Source: Petaurus breviceps papuanus (taxonomy: Eukaryota > Chordata > Mammalia > Diprotodontia > Petauridae). From it: a DNA stretch of 64,000 bases. Under the pieces are notes generated by a model. It did no database searches. It worked only from the letters and a program-made list of their open reading frames with translations, and was not told where the DNA came from. Position 1 is the stretch's first letter. Each line of letters starts with the position of its first letter. Below are positions 21,855-32,540 of the stretch, one piece after another. The translations under genes and the position numbers were made by a program. The stretch lies in contig JAMXIF010001253.1 of the NCBI GenBank assembly GCA_028583685.1, forward strand, positions 73,901,461 to 73,965,460, read 5' to 3'.

Positions 21855-22018
21855 ATACAACTAACACAGTGTCAGAGAGTATTGAGATTTGGAGAGGTCC
21901 TGCGTTCAAGTCCTACCTGGGGAAGTATCTTAATCTTTTTCTGTGAAATAAGGGATTTGGATCAGATGGCTTCTGAGGAGTCCCATACAACTCTATAGCT
22001 ATGATACTGTAACTGAGA
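21855..22018 (+). mobile_element. MIR-type SINE
   Basis: GGTCCTGCGTTCAAGTCCTA, TTTTTCTGTGAAATAAGGGA, GATCAGATGGCTTCTGAGGA. Confidence 0.6.
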
Positions 22019-22194
22019 ATTTAATTATCAATGCCGTTCATTAAATGTTCAACTGTAACCACATTCAAGCAAGGAAAATGAAACTCTTCCTAACATGACA
22101 GCATTGCAATGAGTCCCTTTGGACACTGAGATTCTGCAAAGGTTATAGGCATTTGTCAATAATGACCATATTGCCATGTTATCTAATCAGACCA

Positions 22195-22610
22195 TGGGGC
22201 TGTGGTGGAAAATGCACTAAATTGAGAGCTGGAGGTGCTAAGTTCAAAACCCAGTTCTGCTGCTTCCTGCCCATGTGAACTTGAACAAATCTCTTCACAT
22301 TTTCTGGGCCTGTTTCCACCCTGGAAAAATTAGTATTTGACTAGATCAGGAGTGGGGGACCTTGTCACCTCAAGGCCTCATGAGGCCTTCTAGGTCCTTG
22401 GGTATAGCCTTTTGACTGAGTTCAAGTTTTACAGAACAAATCCTTTTATTGAGGGGATTTGTTCTGTGAAGTTTGGATTCAGTCAAAGGGCTGCCCTTGG
22501 GGACCTAGAGGGGCACATGTGTCCTCAAGGCCACAGGTTCCCCACTCCTGGACTAGATAGTCTACCAGTCCTCTCTTACTTCAAATCTAAGATCCTTCAA
22601 ATCTCCTAAC
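22195..22610 (+). mobile_element. MIR-type SINE split by a hAT MITE
   Basis: ATTGAGAGCTGGAGGTGCTA, GTTCAAAACCCAGTTCTGCT, CATGTGAACTTGAACAAATC before the MITE; AGTCCTCTCTTACTTCAAAT after it. Confidence 0.65.
22347..22550. mobile_element. Palindromic hAT MITE
   Basis: 204 bp, ends CAGGAGTGGGGGACC and GGTTCCCCACTCCTG, flanked by perfect 8-bp duplications GACTAGAT at 22339-22346 and 22551-22558. The two halves fold on each other around AAATCCTTTTATTGAGG. Both halves match the left 100 bp of the hAT transposon at 345, so it is a MITE of that family. Confidence 0.9.
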
Positions 22611-22789
22611 AATAGGAGATCTGTTTGCCCTCAATTGACAGCAGCCTTAATATATTTTTTTAAACAGCAAATGCTGGAATGATCATTAGATGTCTAAGTG
22701 TTCTTATTGTTCTATTGCTCAGTCACGTCCCACTCTTCATAACCCCATAAACCATAGCACATCAGGTCCTTCTATCCTTCACTATCTTT

Positions 22790-22960
22790 CTTTTTCCTTT
22801 TTTTTTTCTTTTGGAGGGGGGAAGGCAGGGCAATTGGGGTTAAGTGACTTGCTCAAGGTCACACAGCTAGCAAGTGTTAAGTATCTGAGGCCAAATTTGA
22901 ACTCAGGTCCTCCTGACTCCAGAGCTGGTGCTCTATTCACTGAGCCACCTACCCGCCCCC
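22790..22960 (-). mobile_element. Marsupial tRNA SINE (WSINE/SINE1-like)
   Basis: Antisense, with T/C-rich tail then CAATTGGGGTTAAGTGACTT, TCACACAGCTAGCAAGTG, GGTGCTCTATTCACTGAGCC. Perfect target duplications TTCACTATCTTT at 22778-22789 and 22961-22972. Inserted into the RTE. Confidence 0.9.
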
Positions 22961-23647
22961 TTCACTATCTTTTAATGTCTGTTTGAGTTCATGTTCATTG
23001 TTTCCATGACACTTTCCATCACATCCTCTGCTGTCCTCTTTTCTTTTTGACTTCAATCTTTCCCATCATCAGGGTCTTTCCCGATGAATCCCATCTTCTC
23101 ATTATGTGGTCAAAGTTTTTGAGTTTCAGCTTTAATATTGTAATGCCATGCACAGAAGCTTTCCAGAAGAATGCTACTGTGAACAGCTTTTAAGATTCTG
23201 ATTACACAGTATAGTGAATACTCTATTCCATAATAAATCAAAGCAAAACATTCACAGAAAATCAAGGTACAGCATTCACAATATTACAACTTCTCAAAGT
23301 ACAATAGTCAAGGTCTTCCACTCATGGGGCAAAGTATCACAGAAAATCACAATAATTTGACCTTCCAGTGAGTAGCCTGAATTTATTTCTTTAATTATTA
23401 AGTGATTTGATCTCTCCATGTCCAAGGGACTCTCAAAAGTCTTCTCCAGCATTACAATTTGAAAGTGTTGATTCTGCTCAGTTTTCCTTATAGTCCAATT
23501 CTCACAGCCATATGTTAATCCTGCTTTGACTTATACAGACCTTTGTCAGGAAGGTGATGTCTCTGCATTTTAGTATACTATCCAGATTTGCTATAGGTTT
23601 TTTCCCCCCAAAAGAGCAAGTGGTTTTCAATTTCATGGCTGCAGTTG

Positions 23648-24990
23648 TCATCTCCAGTAATCTTGGAGCCCAAGAATATAAAATGTGACACTCTTTCCAT
23701 TTCTTCTCCCTCTATTTTCCAGGCAGCGATGCCAGTTGTCAAGATACTGGTTTTGTTGTTTTTTTGTTTTTTTTTTTTTAATGTTAAACTGCAAGCCAGC
23801 TTTTACACTCTCCTTTTTCACTCTCATTAAGAGACTTCTTAATTCTTCTTCACTTTCTGCCATCAGGGTGGTAATCATCAGCATATCTGAGATTGTTGCT
23901 ATTTCTCCTGGCAACCTTAATTTAAGCTTTTTATTAATCCAGTCTGGCATTTCTTATGATATACTACGAATATACATTAAATAAATAAGATGACATTATA
24001 CAGCCTTGTCACACTCCTTTTCCAATCTTAAAACAATCAGTTATTCCATGTTTGATTCTAACTTTTGTTTCTTGGCCCACATACAGGTTCCTCAGGAGTC
24101 AAATAAAATGATCTGGTACTCCTATCTCTTTGAGGATTTGTCACATTTCGTTGTGATCTGCACAGTTAGAAACTTTAACGTAGTCAATAAAACAGAAGTA
24201 GATGTTTTTCTGGAACTCCTTTGCTTTCGCCATAATTCAGCAAATGTTGGCAACTTGACCTCTAGTTCTGCATTTTTGAAAATCAGCCTACTTTTCTGGT
24301 AATCTTGGTTCACATATCATTGAAGCCTAGCTTGCAGAACCTTAAACACAACCTTACCAGTGTGTGAATTAAGCACAATTGTTTGGTAATTTGAACATTC
24401 CTTGGCATAGCCCTTCTTGAGCATTGGGACAAAACTGATCTTTTCCAATCCAGTGGCAACAGTTGTGTTTCCCAAATTTGCGGGCATACTGAATGCAGCA
24501 CTTTAACAACACCGTCTTTTAGGGATTTAAATAGCTCAGCTGGAATTCCTTCACCTCCACTAGCCTTATTGTTAGCAATGCTTCCTAAGATACACTTGAC
24601 TTCGTTCTCAAGAATGTCTGGCTCTACCATGGTGGGTATCAGTTATGTTAAGATCTTTCTTGCCCCATTCTTTGGTATATTCTAGCCACTTAAAAAAAAA
24701 TCTTCTGCTTCAATTAAATAGCTATCATCTTTGTCTTTTATCAAGCCCATTTTTGCATGACACTTTCCCTTGCTATCTCTGATTTTCTTGAACAGATCCC
24801 TTATCTTTCCCATCCCATTGTTTTCTCCTATTTCTTTGCACTGTTCATTCAAGAAACTTTTCTTATCCCTGTTGCTGTTCCCTGGAATTCCTCATTCTTC
24901 AGTTGACTATATCTCCCTTTTTCCTTTCCCTCCCATTTCGCTTATTTCCTCAGCAATTTCTAAAGCCTCATTTGCTTTCTTGCTCTTCTT
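23648..24990 (-). pseudogene. BovB/RTE reverse transcriptase relic
   Basis: Minus-strand fragments. 24310-24630 holds SIANNKASGGEGIPAELFKS, the conserved start of the RTE palm and fingers. 24122-24313 continues toward LPTFAELWRKQRSS. 23648-23950 includes TTLMAESEEELRSLLMRVKK, which follows the catalytic YADD box; YADD itself reads LRYADD one frame away near 23880, so there is a frameshift there. The protein copied RTE and SINE RNA; this copy cannot. Confidence 0.75.
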
Positions 24991-25104
24991 TTTCTCTGCA
25001 TTTTTTTGTTTACTTTGAACTTTTTTTTTTTGCACTTTTAAATGTTATTATCTTTTCAATTAATAATCATTTATTTTCTCTGCCTGGTCACCTTCCTGCC
25101 CTAA

Positions 25105-25497
25105 TGAAAAAGGAAAAGAGAGGAGAGAAGAAGAGAGTAGAGAAAGAGAGGAAGGGGGTAGATGAGGGAAGGGGAGAAGAGAGGGGAGGGAAGGTTAAGG
25201 ATGAGAGGAGGAAAGGGGAGGGAAGGGGAGAAGAAAGAAGAAGAGGGGATAGGGGAAGATATGAGGATATAGGAGGGAAGAGAAGGAAAGGGAACAGGAG
25301 AGGAGGAAAGGAAAAGATTAGAGGGGAAGGGATAGGAGAAGAGGGCAAGGGAGAGGACAACAGAGGACAGGAAAGGAGAAGAGGAGAGAGGAGAGCAAAA
25401 GAGAGGGGAGAAGAGAAGAAAGGACAAGAGAAAGGAGGGGAAGGGAAGAAAGAGGAGAAGAAAAAGGAGAGGAGAATAGAAGAGAGGAAAAGAAATC
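25105..25497 (+). repeat. 390-bp purine tract (GA-rich)
   Basis: Nearly all A and G on the plus strand with irregular GGGGA/GAGGA units and few pyrimidines. Long frames on both strands (up to 200 codons) follow from composition, not selection. Such tracts can form triplex DNA. Confidence 0.9.
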
Positions 25498-25559
25498 CCT
25501 CATAAGAGCAAAGCAAAGTCTTTCATTAGTCATGCCCCAACATGTATGTGTCATAGTAT

Positions 25560-25715
25560 CCTGAGCCCACTGCCTTTCTTTCAGGAGGCAGATAGCATGT
25601 TACATCCTAAATCCTCTGGAAAATGGCCTGTCCTTGCATTGGTTAGAGTTCCAAAGTTTTTATGAAAGCACATTGTAACTATAAAATGTTGTATACACAT
25701 AAACTATTATTATTA
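25560..25715 (-). mobile_element. L1 3' fragment (weak)
   Basis: AGGCAGATAGCATGTTACAT, CATTGGTTAGAGTTCCAAAG resemble the reverse complement of the L1 segment downstream of ORF2. Confidence 0.45.
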
Positions 25716-25721
25716 GGACTC

Positions 25722-25855
25722 CCAGCATTGTCACTAACTGCCCATGTGATATAGGGAGCGTCACTTGACCTCTGTCCTCCAGTTTCTGCCACTATGAAAT
25801 GAGGGGGTTAGACTGGTTGATTCCATACAGCTTAACATCCCATGGCTCCAAGTGT
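25722..25855 (+). mobile_element. THER/MIR CORE-SINE
   Basis: TGATATAGGGAGCGTCACTT, GCCACTATGAAATGAGGGGG, TTAGACTGGTTGATTCC. Confidence 0.65.
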
Positions 25856-25869
25856 GTAAAAATAAAGTC

Positions 25870-26200
25870 CTGGAGAGAGACTGAAAGGGGAAGGCATGGG
25901 ATGGCAGAGGGTCCTCCTCATCCATCTCCTGGGGGTCACATCGATCAGAGGCAGAAAGAAAGAGAGAGGCCAAAATGCACATTCTGCGCTGGCAACTCCT
26001 ATTGTAGCCCTTGGCTGAGCCAGCCAAAGCCCAGCAGGCACATCCTGAATATTCATGCAGAGATTTACTTATCACAATATAACCCCTGCTCCCCTAGAAC
26101 AGTAGCCAAAGAAAGAACCCTCATTAAAATTTCGCTTCTACTATGCAAATTACAAGATTTGTTTCCCAAATTGGCCAGATGGTCCAGGGTGTGAAATGAA
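25870..26200. other. Unique block with octamer-like sites
   Basis: No repeat recognised. Contains ATGCAAAT at 26143 and ATTCATGCAG near 26052, POU-factor-like words. A 131-codon frame overlaps it but also runs across a MIR, so it is not a gene. Candidate regulatory DNA only. Confidence 0.3.
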
Positions 26201-26574
26201 ATGCTCAACATGGATGAATGGATGAGACTTGGTTTCAGAATTCTATGGACAAGACTGGGAATTTGGGGAGGAGGGAGGGGTTGAGCAGGGGGAGAGAAAC
26301 CTTGAAATTTTCCACAGGCTCTGCTTTTGCTGTTTGCTGAATAACCTGGCCAGATTTAAGTACAAGTTAAGGCAACTCACTCTGTTTTTGATACCCAAAG
26401 CCTGGTTTGTTTAAATGTTCATCAACTGAGCTGCAAAATACTGATCTGTATCCCACTGAAGCTTGATTTCCAGATGAAAGTCTTTTTATTGGCGGTCAAT
26501 GTATGAGATTTCTACTGTACCTTATTCTTAGCACCTTCTTTAGCTCCCTAGAGGTAAAGAGAAAATAAAGGAGG
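26201..26574. other. Unassigned DNA
   Basis: Nothing recognised. Confidence 0.45.
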
Positions 26575-27345
26575 AGTTTAGGAAATATAAATCTGGTAAA
26601 GAGGTGTCTTATAATAGTGATGGGAGACTCCAATTATCCAGACATCTGCTGGATCTCTTTATCAAAAGCAAAGCGGTTAATAAATTCTTGAGTTGCTTTA
26701 ATGATCATTCCCATCATCTCCATCCCGGTGCTTAGAATAATGCCTGGCACATAGCAAACATTTAATATATGCCGTCTCTATCATTTCTTCTTTCAAAAAC
26801 TGGAGAAACTTTCAAGGGAAAATTCTATTCTAGATCTGATTATCATCAATGAAGAGGACAAAGTTGGATACAATGGTAACCTAGGGCTGGGAAGTGGGGA
26901 GGTGAGTAATGACTACTCCATCTTAGGCTCTGTGACAGAGAATAAGAGGAAAACAATGAATAGGCTGGCATGCACCCTAGTTTTGGGGAGGACAGATTTT
27001 AAACAATTTGAAAGAAGATTAGGTAGGATCCCAAGGGTTAAGCTTCTGCAAGTGAAATCAGTCCAGGAGAATGGAAAGTTGTGCAGAATGAAATCCTGAA
27101 GCCACAAAGAAAAACAATTCTAATGATGAAGAAAAAGGGGTGGTGCCTGAATAAAACTATGTAGTTACACAAGGAACTCACCAAACAAATTTAAAATATC
27201 TATAAAGAAGAAAGAACCAAAGGCAAAAAGCAGAGTATGAACAGAAAAGCTTGGCAGGAAAATGCCAAAATAATGTGAGCAGTTTTAAAGTTCAGAAGGA
27301 GCTGAGACTTTTGAATAATGCTAAAGATCACAAAAGGTTGCTTTT
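26575..27345 (+). mobile_element. CR1/L3 LINE relic, endonuclease to linker
   Basis: Translation gives VIMGDSNYPDICW, the end of the CR1 endonuclease (consensus MGDFNYPDICW), then LLDLIIINEEDKVG (consensus LLDLLLTN) and SVTENKRKTMNRLACT. Coding relic of an ancient LINE, in several frames. A short L2/MIR tail sits at 26705-26785. Confidence 0.75.
26705..26785 (+). mobile_element. L2/MIR 3' tail inside CR1
   Basis: GTGCTTAGAATAATGCCTGG then CACATAGCAAACATTTAATA. Confidence 0.5.
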
Positions 27346-27699
27346 CCTTTCTTTGTTTAGCTGTAATGGGGGGGGGGGAAGGGGAGGGGAGCAGAATCAA
27401 TGAAGGGAAAGAGTCACTGTTTTGGGTGTATGTGAAAACAGTTACACACAAGAGAATGAAGATAGAGATGCTCAGTTCTTATGGTGCTTCTATTTTTATT
27501 GCCAGGGGAAATGATCTTTGGACTAGAAGGGTTTTAGACAAAAATGGTCAGTGGGGATTTAATGCCTAAGATAAGTTATAAGATAGCAGTAAACCAGTTC
27601 TTATTTGTTCAAGTCACATGGCCCAAAGGAATTACATAATAAAGAACTGTTAACAATTGTGACTGAACATTGTAACAAATGGCACACCCCTCCCAAATA
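27346..27699. other. Unassigned DNA with a G10 run
   Basis: A run of ten G at about 27367 and otherwise nothing recognised. Confidence 0.4.
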
Positions 27700-27945
27700 A
27701 AAAGAATGAAGGAAGAAGGAAGGAAGGAAGGAAGGAAGGAGGGAGGGAGGGAGGAAGGGAGGAAGGAAGGAAGGAAGGAAGGAAGGAAGGGAGGAAGGAG
27801 GGAGGGAGGGAGGAGGGAGGAAGGGAGGGAGGAAGGAAGGAAGGAAAGAAGGAAGGGAGGAAGGAAGGAGGAAGGAAAGAAGAAAGGAAGGAGGGAAAGA
27901 AGGAAGGAAAGAAGGGAGGGAGGGAGGAAGGAAAGAAAAGAATGG
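27700..27945 (+). repeat. (GGAA)n/(GGGA)n microsatellite
   Basis: About 245 bp of GGAA and GGGA units. GGAA arrays can bind ETS factors. The 92-codon frame over it is an artefact. Confidence 0.95.
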
Positions 27946-28072
27946 AACTGCTGCTAAATCATAGAGCAGGAAACTTACCTTTCATTCCTGGCAAAATTCA
28001 CAATGGTATTATTAAAGAAATGTGTAGGTATCAGCCACGTGGCCTATGGCTGCTTGTAGCTCACAACACTCT

Positions 28073-28309
28073 TGCTGTTGTTCAGTTGTTTTAGTTGTGT
28101 CCAACTCTTTGTGACCCCATTTGGGTTTTCTTGGCAGAGATACTGAAGTGGTTTGCCATTTTCTTCTCCAGCTCATTTTACAGATGAAGAACTGAGGCAA
28201 ACAGGATGAAGTGACTTGCCCTGTAAGTAACTGAGCTCAAATTTCAACACAAATCTTCCTGAATCCAGGCCCAGACAGTGCTCTATCCACTGACCCATCT
28301 AGCTGCCTC
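28073..28309 (-). mobile_element. RTE-tailed tRNA SINE
   Basis: Antisense: GTTGTGTCCAACTCTTTGTG, TTTGGGTTTTCTTGGCAGAG (RTE tail), AGCTCATTTTACAGATGAAG, then CCACTGACCCATCTAGCTGC (head). Tail matches the BovB/RTE 3' end, the likely source of its mobilising enzyme. Confidence 0.85.
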
Positions 28310-28387
28310 TTAAAAAAAATCAACTTTGTGAATAAAAATAGGGGAAGTCTGTCTAGATAGAAGTTTATGAGGAAAAAAAAGGTTGAA

Positions 28388-28845
28388 GTTTTTAATAAAT
28401 GTCAGTCAACATGCATTTATTAAGTACCCACCATAGCTAGGCATGGTGCTAAGTGCCAGAGATATCAAGAAAGGCAAAAAACAATACTTGCTCTGAAGGA
28501 TCTCACATTCTAACAGATGAGACAATATTTAAACAACTATGTAAAAGCAAGATATAGACAAGATAACTTTCAGATAATCTGAGGGGGAAGACACTAAGAT
28601 TAGGGAGCACTGGGACCTTTTTACAGAAGGTGAGACTTTAGATGAGACTTGAAGGAAGCCAGGGACCCTAGGAGGAGGAGAGGAGGAGAGAGATCCAGGC
28701 ATGGAAGGCAGTCAGTGAACACGATCCGTCATGAGAAGGAGTGTCACCTGAGAGCAACAGCAAGAAAGCCAGTGTCACAGAAGGGAAGTCTAGTATAAGA
28801 AGACTGCAGAAAGATTACAAAGGACCCTGAAATGTCCTTCCACTT
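28388..28845 (-). mobile_element. L2 LINE 3' part
   Basis: TGCATTTATTAAGTACCCAC, TTGCTCTGAAGGATCTCACA, GACTTGAAGGAAGCCAGGGA, GTGTCACCTGAGAGCAACAG. Confidence 0.8.
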
Positions 28846-28847
28846 AT

Positions 28848-29000
28848 AGGATCATAGATTTATAGCTATAAGGGATCTTAGACATGATTGGGTCCAACCC
28901 CCTCATTTTATAGATGGAGAAACTGAGACAGAGTTTATGTGACTTGCCTAGGGCCACATAGTTACTAAATGTCCGAGGCAGGATTTGAACCCAGGTGCAT
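28848..29000 (-). mobile_element. MIR/THER SINE variant
   Basis: GGATCATAGATTTATAGCTA, GTCCAACCCCCTCATTTTAT, GCCTAGGGCCACATAGTTAC, GCAGGATTTGAACCCAGG. Confidence 0.75.
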
Positions 29001-29139
29001 TACTTCAAATCCAATACTTGTAAAATTTTTACCCAACCTTTAAATTCCAAATTAGATTTCCTTTTCTCTATTACTCCCTCTCATAGACTGATAAAATGTT
29101 ACAGAAGGAAGAAACCTCACTGATCTTCTAGACCACCAC

Positions 29140-29211
29140 CCAGGACCTGGCATAATACTCTGGACCCAGGAGTAAGTTTATAATAAATGTTTCTTGGTTT
29201 ATTGATTGAAT
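29140..29211 (+). mobile_element. L2 LINE 3' end
   Basis: ACCTGGCATAATACTCTGGA then ATAATAAATGTTTCTTGG and TTGATTGAA. Confidence 0.55.
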
Positions 29212-29455
29212 TTTGTTGTTCAGTTCAGTCATTTTCAGTTGTGGCCAACTGTTCATGATCCCATTTATGGTTTTCTTGGCAAAGACACTGGAGTGGTTTG
29301 CCATTTCCTTCTCTAGCTCATTTTATAGATGGGGAAACTTAGAAAAACAGGGATATGTGACTTGCTCAGGGTCACACAGCCAGAAAGTATCTGGGGCCAG
29401 ATTTGAAGTCAGGAAGCTGAGTCTTCCTAACTGTAGGCCTAGAACCACTGCATGA
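29212..29455 (-). mobile_element. RTE-tailed tRNA SINE
   Basis: TTGTTCAGTTCAGTCATTTT, TTTTCTTGGCAAAGACACTG, GCTCAGGGTCACACAGCCAG, ATTTGAAGTCAGGAAGCTGA. Confidence 0.85.
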
Positions 29456-29459
29456 TTGA

Positions 29460-30085
29460 TTGAATAATTCAGAATGGCAAGTAAGGCATTGTCTTATAGT
29501 AGAGCTGGAGGGGAGAATTGAAAATGAAGCAGACTGATTTGAGAGTTCATCTGTGAAGGGAACTCATGGTCAGAGAACTACTTCTACCCACTGTATCAGC
29601 AATGCCATATTCACAATGCCTATAGAGATTACAAATATGCTGATATAATTATCCATCACAAAATATGTCAGGTTTGCCATTTGGGGAAATAAACTAGAAA
29701 ATTTATTAAGATACCAAAAGACTGAGTCCCAAAACCAGAAAGTGAAAGCCATCAGAGTAGTTATGATATTGACACAGGTAGATAAAGTAAAAAGCACCCA
29801 CATTCTCAAGCCTTTAAAACAGAACAGGCTACCTCAGGCAAAGGTCCTCCTCTCCCCACTCACAGCAACCACCCAGTGTCCTGGAAGAGCGCTCCCAGCA
29901 GCTCCGGCCCCTGGCAGTCCTCAGCAGGAGTCTTAACTCAAAAAAAAAAAAAAAAGGCAACTGCCACCAACTGCCAACCGCAGGACCGTTAGCTCGGCTT
30001 TTCACTTTCTCTTGCTCTGCTATGTCAGCACGTCCATGGGGCATGGGAGATCTTTAAATCCCATAACCCTTACACCCACTCAGGC
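29460..30085 (-). other. Unidentified transcribed-looking unit with A16 tract
   Basis: GC-richer than its surroundings at 29840-30010, with 16 A at about 29940-29956. On the minus strand a TTTAAAGATC box near 30050 is followed about 350 bp later by AATAAA near 29705, an LTR-like or transcript-like order. A 79-codon hydrophobic minus-strand frame (29570-29809) with WVLFTLSTCVNIITTLMAFT has no known family. I found no matching flanks. Confidence 0.35.
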
Positions 30086-30679
30086 CAATAATGCCTATAT
30101 GAATTATTATGATCTTAGTCAACATTTATTAAGTACTTGCTATCTGACAGGCATTGTGACAAACACCACAAAAACATGATTCTAGTCCTCAAGGAGTTGA
30201 TATTCTAATGAGAGATCATATGCAAATAACTATATACATATAAATGAACTATGCACATACAGTGAAAATCAAGAGTTATCCCAGTGGGAAGGTGGGGGAG
30301 ACAGATCTCCTACAGGAGTCGGGGTTTGAACTGAGTCTTGGAGGAAGGCAAGAAACTGAGGAAATGGAAGTGAGGAGGGAAAACATTTCAGGGACAAGGA
30401 GAAGCCAAGACAAAGAAAGGGAGTCATGAGACACAGTGTTTTAAGTAAGAAGCCACAAGTGGGCCAATGAAACTGGATCATGAAGTCTGTCAAAGACAGT
30501 AAAGCAAGGGAAAACTGGAAAGATAGCAGGGGACCAGGTTGTAAAGGGCTTTAAATGCCAGACAGAGGATTTTGTATTTTGATTCTAGAGATAATAGGGA
30601 TCTGTTGGAGATTATTGAGTAGGAGGGTGAAAGTCCAGGCATGTGTTTTATGAAAATCCCTTTGCCACTCTGAGGGATG

Positions 30680-31131
30680 GAATCTCAAAATTGCTTTAAT
30701 TTGAATTTCTCTAATTAGTAGTAATTTGGAACATTTTTTAAAAAATATATCTATAGATAGACTGGGTTTCTTCCTTTGAGAAGTACCTCTTCATATCCTT
30801 AATCCACTTATCAACTAGGAAATATGTCCTTTCTTATAAATTTGAATTAGTTCCCTACACACACACACATACGTGTATATATATATACACATAGACAATT
30901 TGTTTCTTTTTTTTTTTAATGGGATGGGAGTAGAAAGGATAGTAAATAGATTTTTTAAAATAGAGAGGTGGGGTGCTTCAGATGTGAAATATTGCATGAA
31001 CTTTCAGATGAGGTTACATTATTAGTTTTACTTAACTTTTTCATCCTGTAACAAGAGACCTCTCACAAAGTGGGAGCAATATGTAAATGTTTTTAATGTA
31101 AAAACAAAGTATATTAGTAAAACTCTTTAAA
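30680..31131. mobile_element. L1 insertion with inverted 5' part
   Basis: 30680-30865 is L1 in antisense (AATTTGAATTTCTCTAATTA is the reverse of the ORF2-end region). 30940-31131 is the L1 3' end in sense (GGTGCTTCAGATGTGAAATA, CAAGAGACCTCTCACAAAGT), ending in an A-rich tail. Opposed halves in one insertion are the mark of twin priming. Diverged flanks TTGCCACTCTGAGGGA and TTGCTAAATGAGTGA may be the target duplication. Confidence 0.6.
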
Positions 31132-31639
31132 AAATCACCTTGCTAAATGAGTGAAAGTTGTATTGGAGGGAGGAAAGATTTGAGACATGGAAACCAATTA
31201 GAAAGCTATAATAGTAATATAGGAGAGAGATGATGAGGCACTGAAACAGAGGCTTGTGGTTGTATGAGTGAAGTGAAAGAGATATATAAAAGAGAATTTG
31301 TGAATGTAGAAATGACGAGATTAGACTGCAGATTGGATACATGGGGTGAGTTCAAGTGAGGAATTGAGAATGACATGCAAGTTGTGAACCTGAATGACTG
31401 GTAGGATAGTAGTGTCCTTGACAGTAATGGGAAAGCTTAGAAAAGGAAAAATGCATGGGAAACAAATGTTTTTGCATATGTTTTTACATTCTGAGTTTGA
31501 GGTGCCTATAGGACATCCAACTTAAGGTCACTAAATGGCAGTTGGTAATGTGGCAATGGTGCTCGGCATTGAGGGAAGGGCTAGATACCTAAATGTGTGA
31601 ACTATCTCCAAAAAGATAATAATTTGAAACCAATAAAAC

Positions 31640-32105
31640 AGATAAACTTTTGGTTAATTTGATTAAAGAAAGAAAACCAAATTACCAATAGCAAAAATAA
31701 AAAAGGTAAATTTATCACTAATGAAGAGGAAATTAAAATAATAATCAGGAACTATTTTACCCAACTGTATACCCACAAATTTGACAATCTTGGTGAAATG
31801 GATGAATATTTATAAAAATATAAATTGCCCAGATTAACAGAAGAAACAAAATATTTAAATAACCCCATTTCAGAAAAAGAAATTGAACAAGCTATCAATC
31901 AACTGCCTAGGAAAAAGTCTTCAGGGCCAGATGGGCTCACAATCAAATTCTATCAAACATTTAAAAACGATTAATTCCAATACTATTTAGACTATTTAGA
32001 AAAGTAGGTGGAGTCATACCAAATTCTTTTTATGATACAAATATGGTACTGATACTTAAATCAGGAAGAATCAAAACAGAGAAAGAAAATTATAGACAAA
32101 AAAAA
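31640..32105 (+). mobile_element. L1 ORF2 internal fragment
   Basis: Sense L1 ORF2: GATAAACTTTTGGTTAATTT, TATAAATTGCCCAGATTAAC, then AAAGTCTTCAGGGCCAGATG, which encodes [10 protein letters not shown] of the reverse transcriptase start. Lacks the 3' end. Lies within the L2. Confidence 0.8.
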
Positions 32106-32288
32106 GGTAATTATTGGATCTGTAGGAACATGGAGGAAAAGCAAAGAGCCTTATGGGGCACCCATTGTTAATGGGAATGACCTTGATGAATAGGGGACTG
32201 AGGTGCAGTCAAGTAGGAAGAAAAGCAGGAGAGCACAGTATTATGAAAACCTAGAAAGGAGAGGGGAGAAGAGGGTATGCAGGATTAA

Positions 32289-32540
32289 TTAGTGACCAAC
32301 AGTGTTAAAAGCTCCAGAGAAGTCAAAAAGGGTGAGGATGGAGAAAAGGCCGTTAGATTTGACAATTATAAGATCATTGGTAATTTTAGAGAGAATCATT
32401 TTAATTGAGTTATATAACTGGAAGCCAGATTGCAAAGAGAATGAGAGGAGAGGAAAAGGAATGCCTAAGGTAGAAGAAGGCTTTGTCAAGGTTTTGACTA
32501 TGAAAGGGAGGAATCATGTGATGATAGCTAGCAGTGATGG
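32289..32540 (-). pseudogene. L2 reverse transcriptase palm relic
   Basis: Minus strand reads QSGFQLYNSI, KITNDLIIVKSNGLFSILTL and FDFSGAFNTVGH. The L2 consensus is QSGFRPHHST, KVTNDLLLA and LLDLSAAFDTVDH. The first catalytic Asp region (SAAFDTVD) is changed to SGAFNTVG, so activity is lost. Confidence 0.8.

Larger units (their letters stand above)
22698..25015 (-). mobile_element. BovB/RTE LINE, 2.3 kb antisense relic
   Basis: Reverse-complement RTE from the linker between endonuclease and reverse transcriptase to the 3' end. The tail CTCAGTCACGTCCCACTCTT lies at 22720. A SINE interrupts it at 22790. Coding remains are listed separately. 5'-truncated; the upstream edge fades near a T-rich run at 25018. 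Confidence 0.85.

Noticed and set aside
24903-25505. 200-codon plus-strand frame and a 142-codon minus-strand frame
   Set aside because: Both lie over the purine tract; translation is low-complexity Glu/Lys/Arg/Gly or Ser/Pro/Leu/Phe, as composition alone predicts.
25799-26194. 131-codon frame as a possible exon
   Set aside because: Starts inside a MIR SINE and has no recognisable similarity.
27679-27957. 92-codon frame rich in Gly, Arg, Lys, Glu
   Set aside because: Translation of the GGAA repeat.
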